Part shown: piece after piece, positions 7,091 through 16,469 of the stretch
Numbering within the stretch: the stretch's first letter is position 1
Layout: the number at the start of each line of letters is the position of its first letter
From: Flavobacterium stagni
GTDB taxonomy: Bacteria; Bacteroidota; Bacteroidia; Flavobacteriales; Flavobacteriaceae
Assembly: GCF_004122105.1 (NCBI RefSeq)
Contig: NZ_SBKN01000002.1
Coordinates: 62,001 to 126,000, forward strand
Direction of reading: 5' to 3'
DNA length: 64,000 bases
The notes under the pieces: model-generated
The model's database searches: none
The model's input: the letters and a program-made list of their open reading frames with translations, nothing else
Told to the model about the DNA's origin: nothing
Program-made: the position numbers and the translations under genes

Positions 7091-7906
7091 TTAGTCCGTT
7101 AATTCAACGCCTAAATTTAAGGAACGAGTGGGATATAATTTCCATTTTTCATCATAAAAACACCAAGAATCTTTAATGTCGGTTTCCTCTGAAAAATACA
7201 GTCCGGGTTCATAGAAAAAAGAAAGTGATGTGGCATTTTTATCTTGCGAGTACTTTTTATTGTCTTCAATTAATAAATGTTGTAGTCCCACATAAATACC
7301 TTCTTTAGGAAGTTCAATCGCATAGTCTACAAGATCTACCCGCGTTTCTTTTGTCCCTTTTTTTAAATTACAAACAATCGTTTCGGTGTTTAAAAGTTCG
7401 CCCGGTTCCCCTTTTTCATTTACGCTGTAAAAGATCAGCGCAATTTTACGGTTGTTCGAACTCGTTTGTGTATAAAAGGCAATCGATTTTAAAAATTTTT
7501 GTGTGGATTCCCCTTTAATAAATTTCACAACACTAACCGATCTTGCATCGTATTGAACAAATAAGGCTTGACCTTTTCGACTCGATTTCGATACAACCGT
7601 TGGATTCGTATTTTTAGGTTTACGAATAACAACTTCATCGAGAAGATACGGAATAGGTTGAAGTAGAATAGGATTTTGATTGGTTCGAAATACTTTTTCT
7701 TGATATCCAATAGCCGTAATTTTTAATGGTTTTTTGTCGGCAATGGACGCTTCAAAATTCCCCAAAGAGTCAGAATTTCGAATAATTTGTTTCTCATTCC
7801 AAATGTTGGCATAGCTTACCGGTTGACGGGTAATGGAATCTAAAATTTGGAATTTAGTTTGACCAAAACTAGAAAAGGCGAGTAGAAGGATACATAGATT
7901 TTTCAT
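7091..7906 (-). CDS. Exported protein with carboxypeptidase-regulatory-like domain
   Basis: 271 aa. A short signal peptide (MKNLCILLLAFSSFG, 1-15) is followed by a CarboxypepD_reg-like beta-sandwich (about 18-85): FQILDSITRQPVSYANIWN, SDSLGNFEA, LKITAIGYQEKVF. This is the same domain that opens SusC-type receptors, but no TonB-receptor barrel follows. After LLDEVVIRKPK the remaining 180 residues are an uncharacterised region. Such proteins are common in Flavobacteria and are presumed periplasmic or surface-associated. The thioesterase gene lies three bases downstream; uvrB lies 29 bases away on the same strand. Confidence 0.7.
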   Translation of the reverse strand: MKNLCILLLAFSSFGQTKFQILDSITRQPVSYANIWNEKQIIRNSDSLGNFEASIADKKPLKITAIGYQEKVFRTNQNPILLQPIPYLLDEVVIRKPKNTNPTVVSKSSRKGQALFVQYDARSVSVVKFIKGESTQKFLKSIAFYTQTSSNNRKIALIFYSVNEKGEPGELLNTETIVCNLKKGTKETRVDLVDYAIELPKEGIYVGLQHLLIEDNKKYSQDKNATSLSFFYEPGLYFSEETDIKDSWCFYDEKWKLYPTRSLNLGVELTD

Positions 7907-7935
7907 GAAACAAAAACGTTTCGATTTGAAAAATA

Positions 7936-9936
7936 TTATACTTTGGCCAATTGGGTTTCTAACACTTTAATCGCATCCCGTAATTTCGCTGCTTGCATAA
8001 AATCCAATTCTTTAGCTGCTTTTTCCATTTCTTTTCGGGTGTCGCGAATGCGTTTTTCGATTTCCGATTTGGATAAATATTCCGTTTTGGGTTCGGCTGC
8101 TTTTTGAATGACTTCCTCGTAATTGTAAGTGCCGCCCAATTGATTTTTGGTCAACGGATTGCTTAGTTTTTTATTGAGTGCTTGTGGCGTGATGTTGTGT
8201 TTACTATTGTAATTCATTTGTTTTTCCCGACGGTAGTTGGTTTCATCGATGGTTTTTTGCATCGAATCGGTAATCTTGTCGGCATACATAATGGCTTTAC
8301 CATTTACGTTACGTGCAGCCCGACCTACCGTTTGTGTAAGTGAACGGTGACTGCGCAAGAAGCCTTCTTTGTCGGCATCCAAGATGGCTACTAAGGAAAC
8401 TTCGGGCAAGTCCAATCCCTCACGGAGTAAGTTCACCCCAATCAACACATCAAACAATCCTTTGCGCAAATCTTGCATAATTTCTACGCGTTCCAAAGTG
8501 TCGACATCACTGTGAATATAACGGCAACGAATGGATACTTTCGTCAAGTATTTCGTTAATTCTTCAGCCATGCGTTTGGTCAACGTAGTAACCAAGGTGC
8601 GTTCATCCAATTCGCATCGTTGTTGGATTTCTTCGATCAAGTCGTCAATTTGGTTGAGACTGGGACGAATTTCGATAATGGGATCCAGCAAACCTGTTGG
8701 GCGGATAATTTGCTCCACATAGACGCCTTCCGATTTTTGCAATTCATAATCGGCGGGTGTTGCCGACACATAAATGACTTGGTTTTGCAAGGATTCGAAT
8801 TCCTCAAATTTCAGCGGACGGTTGTCCATGGCTGCGGGGAGACGAAAACCGTATTCGACCAAGTTTTCTTTACGGCTGCGGTCGCCACCGTACATGGCGT
8901 GGACTTGCGAAATGGTCACGTGACTTTCGTCGACGACCATTAAAAAGTCTTCTGGAAAATAATCGAGCAAACAGAACGGACGCGTTCCGGGTTGGCGGCG
9001 GTCCAGATAGCGCGAATAATTTTCAATACCGGAACAATAGCCGAGTTCGCGTATCATTTCCAAATCGAAATTGGTGCGTTCTTCCAAGCGTTTGGCTTCG
9101 AGGTGTTTCCCAATTTCTTTAAAATAATCGACCTGTTTGACCAAGTCTTGTTGGATATCCCAAATCGCGGATTGCAACACATCAGGAGAGGTCACAAACA
9201 TATTCGCGGGATAGATATTCAGTTTGTCGTAGCGTTCAATGACTTTCGAACTTTGGACATCAAAACATTCAATTTCTTCGATCTCGTCTCCAAAGAAGTG
9301 GATGCGAAAGGGATCGTCGGCGTAGCTGGGGAAAATTTCTACCGTATCGCCTTTGATGCGGAAGGTTCCTGGCGTAAAGTCGGCTTCCGTGCGGGCATAC
9401 AAACTTTGCACGAGGCGGTGCAGTAATTTGGTACGCGATATCGTTTGGTCGCGGTGAATGGAAATCACATTTTTTTGAAATTCGACCGGATTTCCGATAC
9501 CGTATAAGCAAGAAACCGAGGCGACTACCAACACATCGCGCCGACCAGAAAGTAAGGCAGATGTTGTGCTCAAGCGCAGTTTCTCCAGTTCTTCGTTGAT
9601 GGATAAATCCTTTTCAATATAAGTTCCTGTTACGGGAATATAGGCTTCGGGTTGGTAGTAGTCGTAATAGGAAACGAAATACTGCACCGAATTATTGGGG
9701 AAAAATTGCTTGAATTCCGAGTACAATTGCGCGGCCAAGGTTTTGTTGTGTGCTAAAACCAAAGTTGGACGCTGCACTTCTTGCACCACATTAGCGATGG
9801 TGAATGTTTTTCCCGAACCCGTCACTCCGAGTAAGGTTTGGTACTTTTCCTCGGCTTCAATACCGGCGGCTAATTTTTTAATTGCCTGGGGTTGGTCGCC
9901 TGTGGGTTGGTATTCGGAAATAACTTGGAATCTCAT
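7936..9936 (-). CDS. uvrB: Excinuclease ABC subunit B
   Basis: DNA-damage-recognition helicase of nucleotide excision repair; with UvrA it loads on lesions and then hands over to UvrC. 666 aa from the ATG at 9936. Visible are the Walker A LLGVTGSGKTFT (about 36-47), the damage-binding beta-hairpin YYDYYQPEAYIP near 90, the DESH box with QVHAMYGGDRSRK, the helicase C motifs GVNLLREGLDLPE and QTVGRAARN, and a C-terminal UVR motif (MEKAAKELDFMQAAKLRD) that binds UvrC. A GTG four codons upstream (9948) is a possible alternative start, but family proteins begin MxFxxxSxYxPxGDQP. uvrA and uvrC are not in the window. Confidence 0.97.
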   Translation of the reverse strand: MRFQVISEYQPTGDQPQAIKKLAAGIEAEEKYQTLLGVTGSGKTFTIANVVQEVQRPTLVLAHNKTLAAQLYSEFKQFFPNNSVQYFVSYYDYYQPEAYIPVTGTYIEKDLSINEELEKLRLSTTSALLSGRRDVLVVASVSCLYGIGNPVEFQKNVISIHRDQTISRTKLLHRLVQSLYARTEADFTPGTFRIKGDTVEIFPSYADDPFRIHFFGDEIEEIECFDVQSSKVIERYDKLNIYPANMFVTSPDVLQSAIWDIQQDLVKQVDYFKEIGKHLEAKRLEERTNFDLEMIRELGYCSGIENYSRYLDRRQPGTRPFCLLDYFPEDFLMVVDESHVTISQVHAMYGGDRSRKENLVEYGFRLPAAMDNRPLKFEEFESLQNQVIYVSATPADYELQKSEGVYVEQIIRPTGLLDPIIEIRPSLNQIDDLIEEIQQRCELDERTLVTTLTKRMAEELTKYLTKVSIRCRYIHSDVDTLERVEIMQDLRKGLFDVLIGVNLLREGLDLPEVSLVAILDADKEGFLRSHRSLTQTVGRAARNVNGKAIMYADKITDSMQKTIDETNYRREKQMNYNSKHNITPQALNKKLSNPLTKNQLGGTYNYEEVIQKAAEPKTEYLSKSEIEKRIRDTRKEMEKAAKELDFMQAAKLRDAIKVLETQLAKV

Positions 9937-9971
9937 AGCCGTAGTCACTTAATTTTGATGGAAAGGAAGAA

Positions 9972-9979
9972 CAAAAATA
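9972..9979 (-). promoter_or_regulatory. -7 box of uvrB
   Basis: TATTTTTG on the minus strand is an exact TAnnTTTG match, placing the transcription start near 9967 and a leader of about 30 bases before the uvrB ATG. Confidence 0.5.
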
Positions 9980-10050
9980 ACGAATAATTCGCGTGAAAAT
10001 GGGGGAATCAAGAAACGATTTTTGAAAAAGGTACTTGATTTTTAGCCTCG

Positions 10051-10135
10051 ACTTGCCTACCGGCAGGCAGGTGGAAGCGGTATCCCCGTAACGCAGTGAA
10101 GGGATTTAGCGGACTGCGGGAAGGCAGGTGAAAAG
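10051..10135 (-). repeat. Two-armed intergenic repeat element, copy 3
   Basis: G+C-rich non-coding block between uvrB and the thiamine pyrophosphokinase gene. On the minus strand it shows the arms CAGTCCGCTAAATC and GGATACCGCTTCCACC around an imperfect hairpin (ATCCC / GGGAT), like the copies at 1231 and 25067. It is bounded by a 9-bp direct repeat AGGCAGGTG at 10065-10073 and 10122-10130. A G/C palindrome (GCCTACCGGCAGGC) lies at its edge, 10055-10068. No reading frame is convincing here. Confidence 0.5.
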
Positions 10136-10180
10136 GAATCGAAAGGGCTACTCCTTATTCAAAAAAGGACTTTTCGCCCG

Positions 10181-10843
10181 TTAGTCCATGGACTCCACTA
10201 ACAGTAAATCGCCCGTTTCGTGGATAATGGTCACGATGCCGTCTTCGGCGACATGGTTGCTGCTTCCTGTGCGGTAACCCAACTGCAGGTTTTCCCGCTT
10301 TAAAGGATAAAATAAATTGGTAGTGCTAATGTTTTCAACAGTTCCAATGGGTAGTAATGACAGTATCGTGTTTTTTGGATACCATTTTTGGTAATTATGC
10401 GGAATGATGAAAGCTTTGGAATGATCATCCAAAACCACAATTTTGAGTCGGTCACGGTAATGAGCCAAAATCGTCAAATTGTGCAAGGTATGATCGATGC
10501 GGCGTCCCGTAGCCCAAATGACATTGACAGCTTTATGGCCGCGTGCAATCAAATAATCGAAGGCTTTTTCCAAATCCGTTTTGTCTTGATCGGGCACATG
10601 GATAATTTCTAGCGGGTATTGTTTTTTTTTGTACGAATTGGGGTCAAAGTCGCGGTCGAAGTCGCCCAACAACACATCGACTTTAATTCCGAGTTCGACC
10701 ACGCGCTCCATCGCCGAATCGAGTACGATCACCAGCGGTTGCCATTCCAGCAATTGATTCATGAGTTCGATAGAACAAGCCGCACCGTTGGCGATGATTA
10801 AGGCTGGTTCTTGGTCGTCACGAACGATGTGGTGGGAAGACAT
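10181..10843 (-). CDS. Thiamine pyrophosphokinase
   Basis: 220 aa. Transfers pyrophosphate from ATP to thiamine, giving the cofactor thiamine diphosphate, which is used by 2-oxoacid dehydrogenases such as the complex whose E2 is encoded at 40750. Seen in the N-terminal catalytic domain: ALIIANGAA, VLLGDFDRD (the GDxDS-type metal site), DQDKTDLEKAF (D-K-T-D motif) and ATGRRIDHTLHNL. The C-terminal B1-binding domain has GYRTGSSNHV. No TPP riboswitch is seen upstream, as expected for a salvage kinase. An A/T-rich heptamer repeat precedes its start. Confidence 0.92.
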   Translation of the reverse strand: MSSHHIVRDDQEPALIIANGAACSIELMNQLLEWQPLVIVLDSAMERVVELGIKVDVLLGDFDRDFDPNSYKKKQYPLEIIHVPDQDKTDLEKAFDYLIARGHKAVNVIWATGRRIDHTLHNLTILAHYRDRLKIVVLDDHSKAFIIPHNYQKWYPKNTILSLLPIGTVENISTTNLFYPLKRENLQLGYRTGSSNHVAEDGIVTIIHETGDLLLVESMD

Positions 10844-10850
10844 GGAGGAA

Positions 10851-10899
10851 AATTATGAGTTATAAATTATGAATTATGAATTTGAGATTTGAGATTTGG
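10851..10899. repeat. Degenerate heptanucleotide repeat (ATTATGA / ATTTGAG)
   Basis: About six 7-base units, changing from ATTATGA to ATTTGAG, directly upstream of the thiamine pyrophosphokinase ATG. The first unit type equals, in reverse complement, the unit of the array at 25001-25060. Confidence 0.6.
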
Positions 10900-10949
10900 A
10901 ATTCGCTCAAAATTAAAAATTAAATTCAAATAACTTCTCAATATCTTGG

Positions 10950-11768
10950 TTATTCCACGGTGTAATCCACTTCATCAATTTCAGACAAATGGAAATAGCC
11001 TAGGGGATAATTGTTTTCGTCGGTTTGGTTGATGATGTTGCCGCGTAGAGTAGCGGGGGGTGTAGAAAACGGACTCCCGCCTTGGTTTCCGGCAATATTC
11101 AACAGTTTGTTCATGTAATTGTAATACCGTTCTGTGATGCCCATGAGTTTGAAATGTAGTTGCACATTGGCTTCCAGGTTTTCGTTGGTGTAGAATCCGA
11201 ACATTTGGTTGCCTTGGAAAAACTCGTCGGAGATCACGCCGTATTCGGGAATGGCAAGCAATGAATTTTTGGCGCCAACCAAATAGAAATTGTCTTCGGC
11301 ACCGTTGTCCTGGTAAAAGAATTTCACCTGAATTTCGTCTCCACCAAAACCTTGTACGGTGGTTTGTTGTACGTTGTCAATCGTAGGTGTTGCCAATAAC
11401 GGCGCAGTGGCGCGATAGGTCATGCCGTTGTATTGCACAGTTAAGGTGTAATTTTCATTGATAACAGGTACGAAAGTCGAACATTTGTATTCACCTGAAT
11501 TGGGTACTGTTTCCACAAACGGGAAAACGGTATTCGTTGAATTGGTGATGTAAACGGTAGCGCCTGACACTTTTGGGGTTTCGGAAGAGTAATAACCTGT
11601 TGTGGTGGAGAGTTTGATGGTTTGTTCGTTCCCAACTGTGCCTTTGTTCCAAAGAATATTGGCATCAATTACCAATTTAGGGGCAGCCGTTTCTAAGTCG
11701 ACGTTGACCACATCTTCACAACTAATGAATATTAAAGCTAAAACGAAAAGTGAGATATATTTTTTCAT
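10950..11768 (-). CDS. DUF4249 lipoprotein, partner of the TonB receptor
   Basis: 272 aa. Lipoprotein signal with lipobox FISC (Cys at about 17), then the DUF4249 start EDVVNVDLETAAPKLVIDA. The body is beta-rich with VSGATVYITN, NYTLTVQYNGMTYRA and VKFFYQDNGAEDNFYLV. DUF4249 genes in Bacteroidota almost always follow a TonB-dependent receptor, as here, only four bases downstream of it, and are thought to act as its surface lipoprotein partner in the manner of SusD. The substrate is not known. Length and composition are normal. Confidence 0.88.
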   Translation of the reverse strand: MKKYISLFVLALIFISCEDVVNVDLETAAPKLVIDANILWNKGTVGNEQTIKLSTTTGYYSSETPKVSGATVYITNSTNTVFPFVETVPNSGEYKCSTFVPVINENYTLTVQYNGMTYRATAPLLATPTIDNVQQTTVQGFGGDEIQVKFFYQDNGAEDNFYLVGAKNSLLAIPEYGVISDEFFQGNQMFGFYTNENLEANVQLHFKLMGITERYYNYMNKLLNIAGNQGGSPFSTPPATLRGNIINQTDENNYPLGYFHLSEIDEVDYTVE

Positions 11769-11772
11769 GGAA

Positions 11773-14142
11773 TTAAAATTTAAAGTTATAGGTTACCGAA
11801 GGCACAAGTCCGAAAATGGATAAGCGAACGGCTTCATTTTGTCCGCTATCTTGATTTTGACGGAAACTGATGCTGGCTGCATTTTTACGTCCGTACAAAT
11901 TATAAATACTAAATACCCATTCACCCGACCATTTTTTACTGGTTTGTTTTGGTGTTAACGTGGCAGAAACGTCCAAGTGGTGGTACAATGGCAACGTGTT
12001 TTCATTGCGGGTTCCGTAGCTTGGAACGGTGATACCCAAATAGGTATATTGCCCGTTGGGATAGGTTACAGGCTGTCCTGTTTGCAGGACAAAGTTGGCA
12101 CCAAAGCTCCATTTTTTGGAATATTTATAGGTAGAAGTAAGGGCTAGATTGTGACGTTTGTCATAGCCTGAGCGGTACCATTGACCGTTGTTGATGCCGG
12201 TTTCACCTTGTGCTCTTCCGGGAGTGCGTTGTTCAGATTTGGATAAAGTGTAAGCGATCCATCCGGTCCAGTTTCCGGTGTTTTTTCGGAAAAGCACTTC
12301 AAGACCGTACGAGCGCATTTCTCCATTGAGAATCACTTGTTCAATTGCTTCGTTCGCGATCAAGTCGGCACCATCAATATAATCCATGCGGTTTTTGACT
12401 TTTTTATAGAAGGTTTCCACTTCGAGGGAGTAGTTGTCGTCGTTTAAATTAGAAAAATAGCCCAAAGCAATTTGGTCGGCGATTTGGGGTTTGATGTATT
12501 GATCGCTGGGCGTCCAAACGTCTAGAGGTGTGGGCGATGCAGTATTGGAAACCAATTGCAGGTATTGAACCATACGGTTGTAACCAAGTTTGATCGAACT
12601 CTTCGATGTCAATTCATAGGACAAAGCCAAACGCGGTTCGAGGTTGTTATAGTCGGCCATGATTTTATTGGAGCCGTAATATTTAGTACCAATAGGTGTG
12701 GCTTTTTCATAAATTTTTAACTCGTTGTCAAAGGTCACCGGATTGTTGTTGGCATAAAGATTTAGTGTTGAGCTTCCCAAACGGTAGAACCAACTGTAAC
12801 GGAAACCGTATTCAATATTCAAACGGTCGCCAATCTTTTGTTCGGCACTTAAATACAGGGCAGGTTCAAATGCAAATTTCTTTTCCAACTGGCGGTAATT
12901 GATTCCTGAATCACTGCGTGAGGGTTCGATAGTCCCCGGATTAAAGTCGTAATACATCCCATTCACCCCATAAAACAATTTGATTTTGTCGGTGAGGTAA
13001 TGACGGAAATCGTATTTGAGGTTATAATTTTTAATTCCCGAGTCCCAATTGAATCCGACGAAATCCAAGTTTAACCCGTAGTAATAATCGCTATAGATAA
13101 GGGATAAATTGGAAAATAATTTATCGGAATACAAGTGGTTCCATCGCAAATTAAGGGTAGCATTTCCGTAGGTATTGGTAAAACTCTGGTTAATGTCAAA
13201 TACATCGCGGCCAAAATAGCCCGATACAAAAACCGTATTGTTTTTATTGAATTTGTAATTGATTTTGGTGTTTAAATCATAGAAGTAGGCCGAATTGTCG
13301 TTGTTGGATAATTTTAAAAACAAATGGGCGTACGAACCGCGACCGGCCACCACAAATGAACCTTTTCCTTTTTGAATCGGACCCTCTGCCATCAAGCGGG
13401 AAGAGATGAGTCCGATTCCCCCATTCATGTGAAACCCTTTACTGTTTCCTTCTTTTTGGTAGATGTCTAAAACGGAGGAAACGCGACCTCCAAAGCGGGA
13501 GGGAATTCCGCCTTTGTACAATTTCAAATCTTTAATGGCATCGGGATTAAATACAGAGAAAAAGCCAAAAAGGTGAGAGGAATTGTAGATGGTAGCTTCA
13601 TCGAGGAGAATTAAATTTTGGTCGGCGCCACCACCGCGCACGTTGAATCCTGATTGCCCTTCACCCGCATTGGTTACACCAGGTAGGAATAAAAGCGATT
13701 TAATGATGTCGACTTCACCCAAAACAACAGGCATTTGTTTGATGGTTGCGGTTGTGAGTTTGTTGACACTAATTTCGGGTTTGCGAATATTGCTTTTAGT
13801 GTCATTGGAAGTGACTACTACTTCTTCTAACAGTTCGCCCTTTTCTTTTAATTGAATATTCAATTTTTGATTTTGCGTCAAATCAATCTTTTGCACTTGT
13901 GTTTCATAGCCGAGGTAACTGAATTCGATGTCATAAGTTGCCGCTGGAAGTGTGAGCGAATAAAATCCGTATTCGTTGGTTACGGCAAATGATTTGGTTC
14001 CTTTGACAAGGATATTGACACCAATTAAAGTTTCATTGTTTTTCTCATCGGTAAGGGTTCCGCTCAAAGTAAATTTTTCTTGCGCATGGATTCCATAGGT
14101 GAAAAGGCAAAAAATGAAGGCGAATCGTAAATATTTAGGCAT
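11773..14142 (-). CDS. TonB-dependent receptor with N-terminal CarboxypepD_reg-like domain
   Basis: 789 aa outer-membrane receptor that would import a substrate using the TonB-ExbBD energy link. Domains in order: signal peptide (1-20), carboxypeptidase-like sandwich (about 24-105, GTLTDEKNNETLIGVNILVKG), plug domain (about 120-225, with GEGQSGFNVRGGGADQNLIL and LFGFFSVFNPDAIKDLKLYKG), then a 22-strand barrel ending VPSVTYNFKF with the C-terminal aromatic. It is followed after four bases by the DUF4249 lipoprotein, so the two form an uptake pair. No SusD, glycanase or iron-regulated box is nearby, so the substrate cannot be named. Confidence 0.93.
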   Translation of the reverse strand: MPKYLRFAFIFCLFTYGIHAQEKFTLSGTLTDEKNNETLIGVNILVKGTKSFAVTNEYGFYSLTLPAATYDIEFSYLGYETQVQKIDLTQNQKLNIQLKEKGELLEEVVVTSNDTKSNIRKPEISVNKLTTATIKQMPVVLGEVDIIKSLLFLPGVTNAGEGQSGFNVRGGGADQNLILLDEATIYNSSHLFGFFSVFNPDAIKDLKLYKGGIPSRFGGRVSSVLDIYQKEGNSKGFHMNGGIGLISSRLMAEGPIQKGKGSFVVAGRGSYAHLFLKLSNNDNSAYFYDLNTKINYKFNKNNTVFVSGYFGRDVFDINQSFTNTYGNATLNLRWNHLYSDKLFSNLSLIYSDYYYGLNLDFVGFNWDSGIKNYNLKYDFRHYLTDKIKLFYGVNGMYYDFNPGTIEPSRSDSGINYRQLEKKFAFEPALYLSAEQKIGDRLNIEYGFRYSWFYRLGSSTLNLYANNNPVTFDNELKIYEKATPIGTKYYGSNKIMADYNNLEPRLALSYELTSKSSIKLGYNRMVQYLQLVSNTASPTPLDVWTPSDQYIKPQIADQIALGYFSNLNDDNYSLEVETFYKKVKNRMDYIDGADLIANEAIEQVILNGEMRSYGLEVLFRKNTGNWTGWIAYTLSKSEQRTPGRAQGETGINNGQWYRSGYDKRHNLALTSTYKYSKKWSFGANFVLQTGQPVTYPNGQYTYLGITVPSYGTRNENTLPLYHHLDVSATLTPKQTSKKWSGEWVFSIYNLYGRKNAASISFRQNQDSGQNEAVRLSIFGLVPSVTYNFKF

Positions 14143-14268
14143 GGTCTTTGTGAAATTTTTTGCAAATTTGACGAATCTAGTGACAGGTTGTTACAAGACG
14201 AATGTTAACATAGGGTTAAACTCGTAAGGTGCAACTGATTTACTTCTAAATTTACTCAAAATTCTCGC

Positions 14269-14979
14269 ATGAAAAGCCGCTTATTGCTTATTGCATTTCT
14301 AATCACTTTTTCCGGATGGTCCCAGTTGGAATCCCGTCGGAAGAAGATTCAGATTAAAGCGGTTCCCGATAAATTAGCCAAAAAGAAAGCTGACGTGGCT
14401 ACCACGCCAACGGTTGTACCAGCTTTTAAATTGAATACTCCCAAAGCGAAGACTTCGGATGATATTATCTTTCAAAGTATGCCACAGATTCCAAAAATTG
14501 GTGACATACCCGATAAACAATACGAAGCACCTCGAAATCCGTCTGAGCTCTATACAGACCGTTTTAACAATCAATTAAAAGAAGAAGGGGTTAGCCCGGA
14601 ACTATTCAACCGCGACATGGATTTGGGAAAAGCGATTGTGTTTACCAAAACGATTGAATTAGCGAACCGCGATTATGGTTTGATTGATGGCGATAATATT
14701 CGGGTGTGGTTGAATGGAATTTTAGTGAATCCATCCATCATTCTTAGAGATGATTTTCAAAAATTCACCGTGGAATTGAATCCAGGGATGAATATTATTG
14801 AAATTGAGGCGTTGAATTATGGCGAACTCTCCCCGAATACGGGTCAGTATAATTTCTATGATGCTAATGGAACCTTATTTTCAATGAAATATTGGAACTT
14901 AGGAATCGGGTATAAGGCTCGATTGCAAGTTGAATATGTAGAAAAAATGGATCAGTCGAATGCTACTCCAAAAAAATAA
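14269..14979 (+). CDS. Secreted protein of unknown function
   Basis: 236 aa. A signal peptide covers about residues 1-19 (MKSRLLLIAFLITFSGWSQ). A basic stretch rich in Lys (21-60) follows, then a linker and a beta-rich domain (about 115-225) containing DYGLIDGDNIRVWLNGILVN, LNPGMNIIEIEALNYGE and NGTLFSMKYWN. This has the look of a carbohydrate-binding-like sandwich, but I do not recognise the family. It is divergent from the TonB receptor gene and convergent with icd, sharing a terminator with it. The reading frame and codon use are normal for the region, so the gene is real. Confidence 0.75.
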   Translation: MKSRLLLIAFLITFSGWSQLESRRKKIQIKAVPDKLAKKKADVATTPTVVPAFKLNTPKAKTSDDIIFQSMPQIPKIGDIPDKQYEAPRNPSELYTDRFNNQLKEEGVSPELFNRDMDLGKAIVFTKTIELANRDYGLIDGDNIRVWLNGILVNPSIILRDDFQKFTVELNPGMNIIEIEALNYGELSPNTGQYNFYDANGTLFSMKYWNLGIGYKARLQVEYVEKMDQSNATPKK

Positions 14980-15010
14980 AAAGGCAGTTAACTACTAACT
15001 GCCTTTTTTT
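14978..15010. terminator. Bidirectional terminator between the secreted protein gene and icd
   Basis: AAAGGCAGTTA and TAACTGCCTTT form an 11-bp perfect stem with a 5-base loop and A/T tails on both sides, so it serves both convergent genes. Confidence 0.85.
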
Positions 15011-15029
15011 ATGAAATTTAAAATGAAAT

Positions 15030-16253
15030 TTAAGCTAGTTTAGCATCCAAGTTCACTTTCAACGTTTGCAAGAAATCTTCAGTTGTTAAGTAATCCGCAT
15101 CCGTAAGCCCTTCAGGTTTTACCAACATCGCCAAGTCTTTTGTCATTTTACCGCTTTCAACCGTTTCGATACATACGGCTTCCAAAGCATGACAGAAGTT
15201 GATTAATTCTTGGTTGTTGTCTAATTTACCACGGTGCTCCAAACCACGTGTCCATGCAAAAATCGATGCGATAGGGTTGGTCGAAGTTTTTCTGCCTTGT
15301 TGGTGTTGTCTGTAGTGACGTGTAACTGTTCCGTGAGCCGCTTCTGCTTCTACAGTTTTTCCGTCAGGAGTAACCAAAACCGAAGTCATCAATCCTAACG
15401 AACCGAATCCTTGTGCAACCGTATCCGATTGAACGTCGCCGTCGTAGTTTTTACAAGCCCAAACGAAGCCTCCGTTCCATTTCATTGCTGAAGCCACCAT
15501 GTCATCAATTAAGCGGTGTTCGTAAACAATACCTAATGCTTCAAATTGTGCTTTGTAATGTTGTTGGTAAACTTCTTCGAAAATATCTTTGAAACGTCCA
15601 TCATACGCTTTCAAAATGGTGTTTTTAGTAGAAAGGTATAGTGGCCATTTTTTAGTCAACGCCATTTGGAAAGAAGAGTGGGCAAAACCGTAGATCGATT
15701 CATCGGTATTGTACATACACATCGCCACTCCGTCATTTTTAAAGTTGAAAACTTCCCAAGAAGTTGTTTCACCGTTTTCATCTGTAAAGGACATGGTTAA
15801 TTTCCCTTTTCCTTTGATAACTTTATCGGTAGCTTTGTATTGATCCCCAAAGGCGTGACGTCCAATTACAATAGGTTGGGTCCAACCTTGAACATAACGC
15901 GGTACGTTACTCATGATAATTGGTTCGCGGAAAACTGTTCCTCCCACGATATTACGAATCGTACCGTTGGGTGATTTCCACATTTCTTTTAACTTGAATT
16001 CTTCCACACGTGCTTCATCTGGAGTGATGGTTGCACATTTAATACCAACATTGTATTGTTTGATGGCTTCTGCCGCATCAATAGTTACTTGGTCATTGGT
16101 CGCATCTCGGTGTTCGATGCCTAAATCATAATATTTGATGTCAAGATCAAGGTAAGGTAAAATCAGTTGTTCTTTAATAAAACTCCAGATAATTCGTGTC
16201 ATTTCATCGCCATCCAATTCGACAACTGGATTAGCCACTTTAATTTTTGCCAT
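15030..16253 (-). CDS. icd: NADP-dependent isocitrate dehydrogenase, eukaryote-like type
   Basis: TCA-cycle enzyme: oxidative decarboxylation of isocitrate to 2-oxoglutarate with NADP. 407 aa from the ATG at 16253 ([20 protein letters not shown]). An open frame continues upstream to 16322, but that part contains the promoter and is not coding. The sequence follows the IDH1/IDH2-like class rather than the E. coli type: [34 protein letters not shown], the substrate loop [21 protein letters not shown], and [15 protein letters not shown] at the NADP site. Isocitrate lyase at 50.7 kb competes for the same substrate. Confidence 0.97.
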   Translation of the reverse strand: MAKIKVANPVVELDGDEMTRIIWSFIKEQLILPYLDLDIKYYDLGIEHRDATNDQVTIDAAEAIKQYNVGIKCATITPDEARVEEFKLKEMWKSPNGTIRNIVGGTVFREPIIMSNVPRYVQGWTQPIVIGRHAFGDQYKATDKVIKGKGKLTMSFTDENGETTSWEVFNFKNDGVAMCMYNTDESIYGFAHSSFQMALTKKWPLYLSTKNTILKAYDGRFKDIFEEVYQQHYKAQFEALGIVYEHRLIDDMVASAMKWNGGFVWACKNYDGDVQSDTVAQGFGSLGLMTSVLVTPDGKTVEAEAAHGTVTRHYRQHQQGRKTSTNPIASIFAWTRGLEHRGKLDNNQELINFCHALEAVCIETVESGKMTKDLAMLVKPEGLTDADYLTTEDFLQTLKVNLDAKLA

Positions 16254-16291
16254 ATTAAAAGTTTTAGTTTGCGTAATTAAACAAAATCCCA

Positions 16292-16299
16292 CAAATATA
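16292..16299 (-). promoter_or_regulatory. -7 box of icd
   Basis: TATATTTG on the minus strand matches TAnnTTTG exactly. The start near 16287 gives a leader of about 34 bases, and it rules out the open frame upstream of 16253 as coding. Confidence 0.6.
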
Positions 16300-16414
16300 A
16301 GAAGATACGCCCGAAGGAGCATGAATTTTGCTAGCGAAATCGATTGAATTACGAATTTGTGATTTAAAGGTTTGAAAAATAGAAAATTGATAATTTGAGG
16401 GGTAATTTTTTTTC

Positions 16415-16446
16415 AAAAAAAAAGTCCCGATGAAAAAATCGGGACC
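16415..16446 (-). terminator. Terminator of rplS
   Basis: On the minus strand GTCCCGAT/ATCGGGAC forms an 8-bp stem with a 6-base loop, followed by nine T. It lies 24 bases after the rplS stop. Confidence 0.9.
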
Positions 16447-16469
16447 CTTTTATAGCTTCAGAATGAAGA

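Noticed and set aside
8992-9426. Long plus-strand open frame opposite uvrB
   Set aside because: It lies wholly inside the uvrB coding region, has no family likeness and reflects codon use on the other strand.
14180-14194. Second Crp/Fnr-like motif (GTGAC-N5-GTTAC) upstream of the TonB receptor
   Set aside because: Spacing is odd-numbered and one half matches poorly; it has no good position relative to a recognisable -7 box.
16254-16322. N-terminal signal-like extension of isocitrate dehydrogenase
   Set aside because: It covers the exact -7 box at 16292-16299; the hydrophobic run is chance and the enzyme is cytosolic.
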